DNA of 64,000 nt, from assembly GCA_051294375.1 (NCBI GenBank), contig CM119264.1, positions 16,899,245 through 16,963,244 on the forward strand, given 5' to 3'. Shown here in pieces: positions 12,677 to 36,975 of this stretch; within the stretch, counting starts at the first letter, position 1, and every line of letters begins with the position of its first letter. This DNA is from Paraspadella gotoi. Lineage: Eukaryota; Chaetognatha. The notes below the pieces were generated by a model, which was given only the letters and a program-made list of their open reading frames with translations, was not told the origin of the DNA and ran no database searches. The position numbers were made by a program, and so were the translations under genes.

Positions 12677-14140
12677 TCTTCTCTCTCTCTAAGAGATTGG
12701 AAAAAGTGAGAATAAGCAAATAAAGGGGACAATGCGATAAAACGGAGGGAAAAGGGAAAACGTGTGAACTTTGAAAAAACTGACGGCGCCATAAAATCTT
12801 TGATGGGGTTCGAACCCTTCCTCCGCGCGATATAGCGAGAACTTAATCTAATCAATCTTTGTAAATTCAAATGTTTAAAAAATTTCTTGTTAAAATTTTA
12901 ACAATCCTGCCAACTGTCACAGACTCACAGTTATTGCTCAAATGTCTTAATTTTTTAATTATTTCTGTTTTTTTACTAATAACTGTAATGATTAACTGAA
13001 ATTATTTTTTTAAACTTTAAAGTAGTATTAACTGCAGTTTTTTTTTCATCAAACTACCAATCTTACCTCAACGCTAAGTAAATATTAGACTCCTGAGCAC
13101 AAAGCCTTGCACTGTGCTAAAAGACCCACATCTCTGACGCCATTTTCAGCCACTTGCGGAAAATTTCTCGATTCTACGATCGTGGCGACCCACGGCAACA
13201 CTCTTTTCTGCAAAACGTGCTACGGTCGGAAATACGGGCCGAAGGGCGTGGGGTTCGGTCAAGGTGCCGGCGTGTGCAGCACCGATGGCGGTTTGGAGGC
13301 CGAAGCTTGGTGAGTGCTCAATGTTTCCGTGAGCCTGTTTTTTTCCCAGCGCAGAACTGCATGTATTCGTTCGTCCTCCCAAGGAACGTTCCCAACCGCC
13401 GTGTGTCCAATTGCCCCTCTGGGCCTTCCAAATACGGGGGAGGACAGCGGTGCCACCGATGCAAGACCGCGGTTTACGCCGCGGAGAAAATGGATGGCGC
13501 TGGAAAGGTAAACATTATTTGATGCTCTGTCGCTCGTTTGTTGGAGATTTTAGACGGTACAAAGGACCGTATTGATTAAAGCATTTTTTGTATTTTTTGT
13601 ATTTTTTCATTTTTTAAAAATTAATATTCATTTCTTCAACGGTGCAGCATTGGCATCGTAAATGTTTTACTTGCTACGACTGCAACAAATTTCTAGATGC
13701 AACGACAATTCAGAACAAAGAAGACGAAATATTCTGCAAAGGTGAGTCCTTTCCATCCTTTGGGTGACGAAAGACAAATGTAACAAAAAATTATATATTC
13801 CGACATAAAAAATAAAACTGTACGTTTCTTTTCGTTTCTTTTCTTCATTATTGCTTATACAAATAATAAAAGTGTTGTTAATTATCAATGTCCATTTTTT
13901 TATAGGTTTAAATTCGATTTAAAACTTAATTTTTATACATAATTGACGATTGTGTTAAAACAAAGAGAGTTTTGAGCGTGATTGTCTGGTTTTTCCTCCC
14001 CTGTCACAGTTTGCTACGGAAAATCCTTCGGTCCCCAGGGAGTTAGAGGTGGCGGAAGTCTCGGGACAACGACCACCATCGTCAACGTGAGGCGTGGAAG
14101 TGACGGAAGCCCGGAGCCCGTCGGTTTCAGCGACCTATGA
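8000..14140 (+). CDS. Mlp: Muscle LIM protein (CRP/MLP family), two-LIM isoform, 207 aa
   Basis: The model joins 8000-8114, 13150-13309, 13384-13507, 13648-13741 and 14010-14140 (624 bases, 207 residues plus stop); every phase fits. LIM1 zinc ligands are C11, C14, H32, C35, C38, C41, C59 and C62. LIM2 ligands are C115, C118, H136, C139, C142, C145, C163 and C166. LIM1 is followed by the family signature RKYGPKG and a Gly-rich GFGQGAG; LIM2 by SFGPQG and GGG. Two LIM domains, each with a Gly-rich tail, and about 200 residues are typical of cysteine-rich/muscle LIM proteins. These bind actinin and other Z-disc partners in muscle and can enter the nucleus. The N-terminus [14 protein letters not shown] is the family's usual start. 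LIM2 comes after a divergent linker. No known muscle regulatory site was identified. Confidence 0.9.
8115..9513 (+). other. LIM gene intron 1 (short isoform)
   Basis: AT-rich, with a GC-richer stretch from about 9000 and a TATA-like box at 9422-9431, just before exon 2. No other exon is evident. Confidence 0.7.
9422..9431 (+). promoter_or_regulatory. TATA-like box upstream of exon 2
   Basis: TATATAAAAG followed by GCGCTCTCACC, about 82 bases before the exon 2 acceptor. It matches a core TATA element. Its position inside the gene suggests a possible internal promoter, but no initiator or transcript evidence is available. Confidence 0.35.
9514..9686 (+). CDS. Mlp: LIM gene exon 2, terminal exon of the short isoform
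   Basis: Acceptor CAAAACAG at 9506-9513. It completes codon 39 (T|AT, Tyr) and encodes the second zinc finger, the glycine-rich tail and the stop. Unlike the equivalent part of LIM2, which is split over two exons (5 and 6), this half domain and tail lie in a single exon. Confidence 0.85.
10740..11560. mobile_element. Old AT-rich element related to the 48.5-49.5 kb transposon
   Basis: Contains an internal inverted repeat (about 11352-11413 against 11489-11560, with AAAGAAAATATAACTC on one arm). Positions 10755-10810 (GGCTAAAG ... AAGACCAGATT) resemble, on the opposite strand, 49070-49130 of the TIR element. The ends are not clear, so this is probably a decayed copy. Confidence 0.4.
11996..12113. 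repeat. (AGAGCG)n hexanucleotide repeat
   Basis: About 19 nearly perfect six-base units. Read on the minus strand it gives a false Arg-Ser repeat frame. Confidence 0.95.
12217..12362. repeat. (AAT)n microsatellite
   Basis: About 145 bp of AAT units, with a few AATATT interruptions towards the right end. Confidence 0.95.
12434..12467. repeat. (GAC)n microsatellite
   Basis: About 11 perfect GAC units. Confidence 0.95.
12588..12700. repeat. (CT)n tract
   Basis: CT-rich microsatellite with TTTCT interruptions. Confidence 0.9.
13150..13309 (+). CDS. Mlp: LIM gene exon 3, alternative second half of LIM1
   Basis: Acceptor ATTTTCAG. It completes codon 39 (T|CC, Ser) from exon 1 in the same phase as exon 2. 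Encodes [23 protein letters not shown] and GFGQGAG. Donor TG|GTGAGT. Confidence 0.88.
13384..13507 (+). CDS. Mlp: LIM gene exon 4, linker and start of LIM2
   Basis: Starts after CCTCCCAAG and ends GGAAAG|GTAAAC. The chosen acceptor keeps the frame (TG|G, Trp92). The nearer-consensus CCCAG at 13346-13350 would put LIM2 out of frame. Encodes a linker, then [14 protein letters not shown]. Confidence 0.8.
13648..13741 (+). CDS. Mlp: LIM gene exon 5, core of LIM2
   Basis: Acceptor GGTGCAG and donor AAAG|GTGAGT. Encodes [17 protein letters not shown] through FCK. Confidence 0.88.
14010..14140 (+). CDS. Mlp: LIM gene exon 6, end of LIM2 and C-terminus
   Basis: Acceptor CTGTCACAG. Encodes [16 protein letters not shown] and a short tail ending GFSDL, with TGA at 14138-14140. 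Confidence 0.88.
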
Positions 14141-14302
14141 ATCCGTTCTGCTAGGGGGGGGGGCTTTGCAAAGGTTCAGGCTACCCCGAGAGCGATTGCA
14201 TTTGGTCGAAGAAAATATTCAATCTTTGATTAAACAAATAGTCCAAGAAAACTATAAGGTCTAACCGTTAGATAAATTCATATTGTACTAATAATAAGAG
14301 AA

Positions 14303-14308
14303 AATAAA
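14303..14308 (+). terminator. Polyadenylation signal of the LIM gene
   Basis: AATAAA 163 bases after the stop; a second AATAAA lies at 14432-14437. The next gene ends on the other strand, so the two 3' ends face each other. Confidence 0.5.
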
Positions 14309-14675
14309 TTCGAGAAAAATACTAAACATTTAGGCATTCCCCGCATATATTTCTGAGATATCTTTACACGTCAGAAACTTCTTTTTTCTTTTTTACTCAA
14401 GAAATAATATTAATTGCAAATCCTTTTTGTAAATAAAATATCTATAAATGTGACATAAGTGTCTCAATTAAAAAAAGAACGTATTTTGCTAACTGTCTGC
14501 CTTATTAATGACTCAGGAGTCGACGTACCGAGACTTCACGCTTACGACAGCAGTAACTCACGTCATACCAAGTCGGTGATTAGTCTCGACGTCGAGTGAC
14601 AACCGCAGACTATGTAAACTTAAAAAGAAATATTAAACGCGAAAAGGAGCTTTTTTTTCTCCGAGTCGATATTCC

Positions 14676-14681
14676 TTTATT
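14676..14681 (-). terminator. Polyadenylation signal of the lectin gene
   Basis: AATAAA on the minus strand, about 250 bases after the TAA at 14934-14936. Confidence 0.45.
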
Positions 14682-14838
14682 TACAGTGAATATCATAATA
14701 ATAATAGTAACAGAAATAGATGAAAAAAAAATAATAGGCAAACAATGAGAGAGAAATGGCTCCAAAACTCTGAAGGTAAACAATAAATAAATGGTTTCAC
14801 AAGAGAGAGGGTGAGAGGGAGGGGTGGACTGAATGGAG

Positions 14839-14873
<35 letters not shown>

Positions 14874-14933
14874 AACGAAGTTCGGGGGATCGGTGACTTT
14901 TTTGTTTGGTCGGTGTCTCTTTATATTTTTTTT

Positions 14934-28698
<13,765 letters not shown>

Positions 28699-29156
28699 CT
28701 ATAGTTTTTATAATTTTCTATAAGACGTATAGTTTTTTTTATCGTCAATACCGCTAGTATCATCCGGTAGAGCGTCGTACATCCGGGTCGCGTGGTTGAT
28801 TCGGCGAAAAACGATTTTTTTTTAAAGTGAGGAATCAAATCCGTTTTTTTGAGCGCGATATTCGAAAATTTTCCAAAGCCGAGAATGAAGCGTTAATTTT
28901 TTTATCTCCGGTGGCCGGTGGCGGCGCTTGGATCGAAGCGAGTTCTTCGAGGGAAGAAGAATCTGGAAGGAAATGAGATGTGGGATAACGGGGGATGAGT
29001 ATATCTGAGATGGAGAGAACAGAGAGTCATTACGGGCATTTAAAATTGAAAGAAATATTAGAATACCGAGAGGGTGAAATATAGTAAGGAAGGATAAAAC
29101 CAAGAAAGGAGTCCGGAGAAAGAGTGAAAAGGAAAAAGAAAGAAATAATTAAAAAA

Positions 29157-29540
29157 NNNNNNNNNNNNNNNNNNNNNNNNNNNNNNNNNNNNNNNNNNNN
29201 NNNNNNNNNNNNNNNNNNNNNNNNNNNNNNNNNNNNNNNNNNNNNNNNNNNNNNNNNNNNNNNNNNNNNNNNNNNNNNNNNNNNNNNNNNNNNNNNNNNN
29301 NNNNNNNNNNNNNNNNNNNNNNNNNNNNNNNNNNNNNNNNNNNNNNNNNNNNNNNNNNNNNNNNNNNNNNNNNNNNNNNNNNNNNNNNNNNNNNNNNNNN
29401 NNNNNNNNNNNNNNNNNNNNNNNNNNNNNNNNNNNNNNNNNNNNNNNNNNNNNNNNNNNNNNNNNNNNNNNNNNNNNNNNNNNNNNNNNNNNNNNNNNNN
29501 NNNNNNNNNNNNNNNNNNNNNNNNNNNNNNNNNNNNNNNN
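29157..29540. other. Assembly gap, 384 N
   Basis: Upstream of the most 5' lectin exon found; a first exon could be hidden here. Confidence 1.
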
Positions 29541-29559
29541 GCAAAAAATTGAAGCGACG

Positions 29560-29856
29560 TCATCGTCGACACGAACGACGACGTCAACGACGACGCCAAC
29601 GACGACGACGTCAACGACGACGATAATCTACCGAGGATGAAGCCAACGCAGAACCCAGTCATCGCCTCGATAACGAAGAAGAGAGAGAAAATTGGAAGGT
29701 GAATTTATCGGTTTCCTTTTCGATTTGGCCTCGCGTCGACGACGACGACGACGACGACGACGACGGAGAAAAATGGCGACGCCAGAGAAAAAAATAGAAA
29801 ATTGTAGAGAAAGAAAAAAAAATCGAAAGGTTTTTATGTCTTTTCTTCGCGATCAA

Positions 29857-29888
<32 letters not shown>

Positions 29889-29935
29889 NNNNNNNNNNCG
29901 TCGTCGTCGACGTCATCGTCGTCGTCATGGATTTT
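29560..29935. repeat. (CGA)n and (CGT)n tracts in inverted arrangement, with a 10-N gap
   Basis: GAC/AAC units at 29567-29625, (CGA)n at 29729-29765 and (CGT)n at 29859-29930 (interrupted by N at 29889-29898). The last two are reverse complements. Confidence 0.9.
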
Positions 29936-30190
29936 TCTCGTTTTTTGACGCGCGAATAAAAAATAAATCTGCGGAGGAGATTATTTGGTCGACGAATAAA
30001 ACTACGAATTTTTTTCGGGGTCGACGATCTCGGAGCAAATAACAACAACAACTTCGATAAAAACAATAACAAACGAAAAAAGAGAAAAAACATTTGCGAT
30101 GTTAGGAAAAATACCGAGAAAGTAGGGAAAAGGAAGGGAATGAGTTCGACGGGAGAAGACAAAAACGCCGTCATTTTCTTTATCACAAAT

Positions 30191-30356
30191 NNNNNNNNNN
30201 NNNNNNNNNNNNNNNNNNNNNNNNNNNNNNNNNNNNNNNNNNNNNNNNNNNNNNNNNNNNNNNNNNNNNNNNNNNNNNNNNNNNNNNNNNNNNNNNNNNN
30301 NNNNNNNNNNNNNNNNNNNNNNNNNNNNNNNNNNNNNNNNNNNNNNNNNNNNNNNN
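30191..30356. other. Assembly gap, 166 N
   Basis: Followed by (GA)n. Confidence 1.
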
Positions 30357-30518
30357 GAGAGAGAGAGAGAGAGAGAGAGATTTTTAAAACCGTTTTTGAA
30401 ATCTCCTTTGTGTAAAAAATGCTAAAGCTCTCAAACACAAATGTCTTTCGTTTCCTTAACGCCGGCGCATCCACGCAGTCACTGGCCAGGTCCCCCTTTA
30501 TCCCTCAACAATCAACAG

Positions 30519-31370
30519 NNNNNNNNNNNNNNNNNNNNNNNNNNNNNNNNNNNNNNNNNNNNNNNNNNNNNNNNNNNNNNNNNNNNNNNNNNNNNNNNNN
30601 NNNNNNNNNNNNNNNNNNNNNNNNNNNNNNNNNNNNNNNNNNNNNNNNNNNNNNNNNNNNNNNNNNNNNNNNNNNNNNNNNNNNNNNNNNNNNNNNNNNN
30701 NNNNNNNNNNNNNNNNNNNNNNNNNNNNNNNNNNNNNNNNNNNNNNNNNNNNNNNNNNNNNNNNNNNNNNNNNNNNNNNNNNNNNNNNNNNNNNNNNNNN
30801 NNNNNNNNNNNNNNNNNNNNNNNNNNNNNNNNNNNNNNNNNNNNNNNNNNNNNNNNNNNNNNNNNNNNNNNNNNNNNNNNNNNNNNNNNNNNNNNNNNNN
30901 NNNNNNNNNNNNNNNNNNNNNNNNNNNNNNNNNNNNNNNNNNNNNNNNNNNNNNNNNNNNNNNNNNNNNNNNNNNNNNNNNNNNNNNNNNNNNNNNNNNN
31001 NNNNNNNNNNNNNNNNNNNNNNNNNNNNNNNNNNNNNNNNNNNNNNNNNNNNNNNNNNNNNNNNNNNNNNNNNNNNNNNNNNNNNNNNNNNNNNNNNNNN
31101 NNNNNNNNNNNNNNNNNNNNNNNNNNNNNNNNNNNNNNNNNNNNNNNNNNNNNNNNNNNNNNNNNNNNNNNNNNNNNNNNNNNNNNNNNNNNNNNNNNNN
31201 NNNNNNNNNNNNNNNNNNNNNNNNNNNNNNNNNNNNNNNNNNNNNNNNNNNNNNNNNNNNNNNNNNNNNNNNNNNNNNNNNNNNNNNNNNNNNNNNNNNN
31301 NNNNNNNNNNNNNNNNNNNNNNNNNNNNNNNNNNNNNNNNNNNNNNNNNNNNNNNNNNNNNNNNNNNNNN
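30519..31370. other. Assembly gap, 852 N
   Basis: Ends in (GA)n, which begins the first copy of the duplicated region. Confidence 1.
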
Positions 31371-32430
31371 AGAGAGAGAGAGAGAGAGGGAAAAGACGTG
31401 AAGCAGCGGAAAGCAGGCGCAGGAGATTGGCAAATGAGATGAGACAAGAAAAGATAAAAGATGATATCTAAAAAGAGGAGGAATAAAGAAACGCATTTTT
31501 TTTATTAAGATTTCTTAATTTCATTTAATAATTTAGTACCTGTAAAAAATTGTGTTAAATGTAAATATTTCAACATTTTTCGTAACCTATACTCTAACAT
31601 GTAGTTGTTTTATATCTACGATAAAAATTTTAAAAAAATTCGGAATTTATAAGACTTTCAATTTCAATTTTTTAAATTATTTATTTTTAAAAAATCATTT
31701 TAAGTTTTGAAAGGCCTTCTCGCCAGTGATATTTTTAAAATGTTAATCCTCTGCACTGCCGTCTGCAGTCTGCAGTCCTTTCTAATCCTCTATAAAACTT
31801 CTTGAGATTCTTATGTCTCTTTTTCCTCGACTCTTTTCTGTTTTTTTTTCTACTGTAAAGAATGTTCCCGTATCATGAGATAAATATTTGAGTTATAAAC
31901 TACATCTGAATGCGATTAAGAAAAATGAAAATGAAATGAAAATAAATCAAAACATTTACAAAATAAGAAAATTTTTAATTAATCGTTAATTTTTCAAACA
32001 ATTATGCGATAATAAAATAAGATTTTTCCTTTTTTGCGAATCACCACTTTTATTTTTTTTCTCCTTCACCTCAATCTTCCTTTTTCAACTTCCCCTTTTT
32101 TCTAAATTTAACTTTTCTGTCGATCCTTTACTTTACTCTTCACCATTTCCTCCCCTTATCTTCCGCGCTCTCTCCTTCCTTTCTCAGAGAAGAGAAGAAA
32201 AACCCGCCAGATAAACAGAGAGTGAATAGGATTAGGAAGTTTATGTGAAATCCATCGGCGAAAAAGATGGGTTTCTTTTTTTTTCAGTTTCTATTTTTTT
32301 TCTCCCTTTCTCTTTTCAACACAAAATATAAGCGCGAAAGAAATTCAAAAAAAAAACTTCGGGGGGAAGTCGTATTGACATTTTAATGGAAGCCTTAATG
32401 TACAGAGAGAAATAGTAAATTGAACTTACA

Positions 32431-32520
32431 TTGGGTGTTTCCCGAGAGCTTTGAGATTTTAATGATATAAAGGTAAACCCTTCGTCCAGGCTTTCTCGGC
32501 TGGCGCGTGTCAGTTGCAAT
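32431..32520 (-). CDS. Possible minus-strand exon (copy 1; copy 2 at about 42380-42470)
   Basis: Reads RASRESLDEGFTFISLKSQ then SSRETPN, ending in the consensus donor GTAAGT. It could be an upstream lectin exon, since it has the same strand. The two copies differ by single bases near the donor, so the phase cannot be fixed. Confidence 0.3.
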
Positions 32521-32880
32521 TTAAACAGGATGGTGGAGAAAAATAAAATGAAGCTTGGATCATGCATTGTGTTTCTTCGTTGAAAAAAAAAAGAAAGAAT
32601 AATAATGATAAAAAAAAGACCGCTATCGCAACTTTGTCAGAAAGTATAGTTAAGAATTGATAGGGTCAAAGTTGAAAGGGAGAATATGCTACGATCACTC
32701 CCCTCACAAACCGCATCACAACGGCCAGCGCCAGCGCCAGGGTTTACGCCATACCGCCACGCCCGCCACCACACCGCCTCGGCCGCCGTTACGGCTAACT
32801 AGGGCGACGACTACGACGACAACAAATCTTTTCTCTTTGATCGCTGCGGACTTGGTTGAAAAGGCGCGGAAAACCCGGAG

Positions 32881-32884
32881 ACGA

Positions 32885-32922
<38 letters not shown>

Positions 32923-32924
32923 TG
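32881..32924. repeat. (GAC)n microsatellite (copy 1)
   Basis: Also present in copy 2 at about 42837-42882. Confidence 0.9.
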
Positions 32925-33251
32925 GACGATAAAATCAGCATAAACTCTAAACGCGCGACACAAGAGGCTTGTAAACGCGGTCGGCGCTTATGCCACCACG
33001 GCTACCGCCTTCGCCACCAACACCACCATTGCAACCCAAAAGAACGCTACCACCACTTCCGCCGATGCGGCGACCGAAACGCGCGGAAATGGCCGAAGGC
33101 GCCGCCGGCAGCCCGAACCGGAAATGGCCTCGCCGACAAAGAGGCAACGCCGCCGACAAATAATAAACGACATCATCATAAACGCCATCCCCGCAAATCT
33201 GACCTCAATGTCTATGGCTCGAGGGAGCCCCGACGCCGACGCTGCTGCCGC

Positions 33252-33276
33252 NNNNNNNNNNNNNNNNNNNNNNNNN
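33252..33276. other. Assembly gap, 25 N
   Basis: Copy 2 runs straight through the equivalent point (GCTGCTGCCG then AGGCGG at 43226), so the true gap is about zero. Confidence 1.
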
Positions 33277-34804
33277 AGGCGGAGGGGGAGGGGGACGCCG
33301 CCCGCCGCCGCGCGCCGCCGCCGCCGCCGCACGCCGCCGCCGCGCCGCCGCCGCCGCCAACGCGCAGCCACCACCCACCACCGCGACGCGACATGACGAC
33401 GATACAATAATCATAGTCCGTGACAACGAACGACAAACAACAACAGCAATAATCGGACGAAGACTAGGATGGAAGGATCAACAAACAATTGGGTCCGTAT
33501 ATTATTCTTTGATTAAGTTCGCCGCCGCCAGCGGTGTGGATGAATAAAACTTTTCCAGAGAATAATCACTAATGTTGTTGTTGTTACTTTATAGAATTAC
33601 TGAATTGGCGGACTGCATCTCACGAGATTTTAATCAGAAAAAATGGTTTGACGCTCCAGACGGTGACGGAGGCTAATCGTTTGTGCTATTTTCCGCAATA
33701 TGCAATCACGTAAGTTTTTTATCTAATCGATATAAACCGCGATATGGTTTATCATTTAGCGTAGATATTGAATATCAAATACTCTCCACAAACATTAAGT
33801 CCGGGACAACTCAATTCAAATTAATAATGAGGCTAAAACCGAGCTCGGATTTCGAAAGGAGAGCTCCTGACGATTCCGAAAATGTATTCACTTACTATTT
33901 TTTTCAAAAGGCGTCATCGTTTTTTTCGATTTTTTTTTTGTACTATATAAAATAAAAGAAACCTATTTGAAGAGTTGCAGCCCAAAACGGTAAGGCGGTT
34001 TCTCAATTAAATTTGGCATGAAATTACCTTTAAGGTCACGAACTTCCAATTCTATGAAAAGATACTTTCAAAATTTGCCTTCCTTCATATAAATTTGATT
34101 TTTTAATCAATGTTTGGGATTAATTCTTGATATATTTGAAACAAAAAACATTTTTTCAAAAAAACGCGTCTAGAATTTCCACCACCTTTCCTTTCTTGCC
34201 CAAGATATTTTTTTCTTCAAGAAAGTCCAAACGGGTTTGAGCTGCAAACTCTTCGTTTTTAACTTCAACTTCGTCAAGAAAGTTAAATTCTGTACTCATT
34301 AAACTCATTAAAACATTTAATAAAGTAAAAAGTCAAATTGAAAATAAATTCGTAAGTTTTTCAAACTCATAAAACTTCAAAAAGTATAAAACCCGTCTGG
34401 AAAATGTGTAGTAGTTTATTTTAGACTTATTAGTGATACAACTCCATGTATTTACTTTTACCAAAGGAACGAATTAAAATATAAGAAGTAGAAATTGAGA
34501 TTACTGTTAAAGAATCAGTTTTAAGTTAAAAAATTTAAGTTGTAGAAAATTTTACTTACAATAAAAAATTATTTTTCTCTTGAAATCTAAAGTTTTACCG
34601 GAAGAAAAAATTAGGTTTAAATTTTTATGAACATTTTATGTAGATTTTTAAAGTTTTCGATTTATTTTCAATAGAAAACCTCTTACAAAGATATGAGAAA
34701 ATGATTAAGATACAGTAAATTAAGAATATATACAATTTAAGATTGAGTGATCCCTGGCCTTAAGCGTTTAATGCATGTATTATTTTTAAACGTCGATCGT
34801 GTGG
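33277..34804. repeat. Collinear 1,528-bp core of the duplicated region (copy 1)
   Basis: Matches 43226-44753 at a constant offset of 9949 everywhere I compared, while the sequences on both sides differ by many one-base indels. Confidence 0.92.
33595..33709 (+). CDS. Candidate internal exon in the duplicated core (second copy 43544-43658)
   Basis: Lies between TTTATAG and GTAAGT, both consensus sites. The one frame open throughout reads LLNWRTASHEILIRKNGLT and QTVTEANRLCYFPQYAI. It starts two bases into a codon and ends with two spare bases. Composition is ordinary and no repeat is involved. No neighbouring exon could be linked and the family is not recognised. Confidence 0.5.
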
Positions 34805-34867
34805 CATCGTTTCGTCATAGCGCCTGATAAACCTGATGCAACATCGTGTCAGTCACATCAAATTGCG

Positions 34868-34940
34868 GCGCTGACACGGCGACAAGCTGACACGCCTTCC
34901 AAGCTGACACACCCGACACGCTGACACGCGACGCTGAACA
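34868..34940. repeat. GCTGACAC short tandem motif (copy 2 at about 44818-44896)
   Basis: CTGACAC or a one-base variant occurs five or six times at intervals of 8-18 bases. Confidence 0.7.
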
Positions 34941-35179
34941 GTCCGAGGCGCCGGAAACGAGTTTTCCTCGACTAATATCGATCTCTGTCACCGATTTAAT
35001 GAAAAACAAATCAAATTTCTAGGCGCCGATTCCGAGGAGGCGTGGATTCCTGATGGAGCCGATAGAGGCACGCCGATAGAGGAGGCGCGACACCAGACGG
35101 CGCGATATAGATGGCGCCGATTCGAGGAGGCGGCGTCTTGGATAAGTCGAGGCAACCTCGACCTAGTCGGAAATATGAG

Positions 35180-36260
35180 TGGCGGAGGGGGGGGGAGGAG
35201 TGGGGGAAAATATGAAAAAATATGAAAAACGAAAAAAGAAAATCATTGATGACTTTTTTTCTTTATTAGTAGTTTACGTATTCTCTCCAGAGAAAGGATT
35301 AATACTGGACAGGTGAGGCATCGGACGTAAAAAAAGGGTAATTGATTACGAAAAAAAAAAAATTTGTAGTAGAAAAAAGAATAAGGACGAAATTATATCA
35401 TGAACGGAGAGAAGACGAAGAGATATGAAAAAATTATAAGCGGAAATAAATTTTTCACAAAAACTATCGGGAGAAAGGGATGGAAACAAAAAACAAAAAA
35501 GGAGAGACGTGACAGAATCGGCGCTCGTCGGATGAGCTCCAAAGCCTAGAATATAATATCGAACGGAAAAAAAAAACGGTCGGAAACGTCATTTCCGGCG
35601 AAACGTCGATGCCGGAAATGTTGCGGTGGCGGCGGCAGCGCGGCGGCAGCGGCGGCGGCAGCGCCGGCGGTGGCGTTGATGCAATGGAAACAGCTGGAAA
35701 GAGCTGAGGTGTTTTTAACAAACTAAGCCTCAGTCTAAAGGGAGGAAATCGTAAATGTTTGAAATCCGATAAAAAGAAAATTAAATAACGAATGCACAAG
35801 CAGCCGAAAATAAATGGCGGGAAAAAAACGAGGATCGAAAGAAGGAAAGAAGAAAATACGAAAGAAAACGATGATAAAATCGACGGCGACTAGGCGACGA
35901 TGATGATAATGAAGATGATAACGACGCCTATGAGCTTGTTTGAAAGAAAACCTTGAAGACGATGACGATGAAGACACGATTGTCATCTCTGCGGTGACGA
36001 GGACCGCTAAGGCGAACCGCGACGGTGACAGCGATGTGACGAAGGGTGACGGAAGGCGCCGAAGACCGACGACGACGACGATTTTTGTGACCAAAGGAGA
36101 ATTTGACTTCCACTCGAAAATCTCTGTGCAGAAAAGAAAAAAAAAAAAGGGAGAGACGTCAGTGACGAGGAACGAAGGAAGAAAATAAAAATAAAGGAGA
36201 ACGAGAAAATGAAGGAGAAGAAAACTGCGAAGAAGACGAGAAAAAAGGAGAAAGAAAAAA
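35180..36260. repeat. Segment present three times (also 39104-40170 and 45175-46275)
   Basis: All three begin with a G-rich run followed by GAGTGGGGGAAAATATG and share CATCGGACGTAAAA, GCGCTCGTCGG and CGATGACGATGAAG, with scattered indels. Confidence 0.88.
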
Positions 36261-36369
36261 AAAGAGGAAAATTCGTTGGCAATCGAGCGAGTATAACGTC
36301 GCTTTAGTCTTCTCCATCCGGCGCCGGTTAATTGGATAACGATTTTTAAAAAGGGGAGCCAAAGGAAAG

Positions 36370-36371
<2 letters not shown>

Positions 36372-36411
<40 letters not shown>

Positions 36412-36878
36412 AGAGAAAGAGAGAGAGAGAGGAGAGAGAGAGGAGAAGAGAGAGAGAGGAGAAAGGAATTATGCATGGGACATTTACACGGTCGGCGATG
36501 AACAAATTATCTCATTAATAATTTATTTGACGTCGGAATTAGTTAATTCGTTCACGAATCAAGAAATTTTAAAAACACGTGCGGGGACAGCAACCCAAGA
36601 AAACGCACACATGAAGTATGGCAAAAGAAAAGATATGCTACGTTCACGCAGAGAGACACACAGACACACAAGCTTGGATTGGTGAATTTTTTGACTTCGG
36701 GAAAAAATGGCGGAAAGTTGAGTAATCTTTCATCATAAGACAAGAGTCGAAGTTGATTGGGGGAAGTTATCCGCGGCGAAGCCGCCGGCGGCAGCTAGGA
36801 GCCCATCTAGACTACAGCACAATGAGATTTATTTTATCGCCGTTAAGCAGAGAGAGAGAGAATGAGAGAGAAAAAAAG

Positions 36879-36924
<46 letters not shown>

Positions 36925-36975
36925 GAGAGAAGAGAGAGAGAAGAGAGAGAGAGAGGAGAGAGAAGAGAGAGAGAG
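36372..36975. repeat. (GA)n tracts of copy 1
   Basis: GA-rich runs at about 36372-36463 and 36850-36975, with unique sequence between. Equivalent tracts recur at 46600-46700, 47090-47215 and 59536-59655. Confidence 0.9.

Larger units (their letters stand above)
9687..13149 (+). other. Short-isoform 3' region and long-isoform intron
   Basis: Holds the 3' UTR of the short form (an AATAAA lies near 10004), an AT-rich block at 10740-11560 related to a transposon described below, and a cluster of microsatellites at 11996-12700. No further coding exon is seen. Confidence 0.6.

Noticed and set aside
12795-12815. GGGGTTCGAACCC, like a tRNA T arm
   Set aside because: No A box, acceptor stem or anticodon arm at the right distance on either strand.
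13346-13383. Stronger-looking CCCAG acceptor for LIM gene exon 4
   Set aside because: It puts the LIM2 codons out of frame; the AAG at 13381-13383 keeps them in frame.
29567-29690. Asn-Asp repeat protein on the plus strand
   Set aside because: GAC/AAC repeat beside a gap; only the last ~20 codons are not repeat-derived, and no splice sites are seen.
33277-33400. Ala/Pro/Arg-rich frames in GCC-type DNA
   Set aside because: GCC-repeat translation, open in several frames on both strands.
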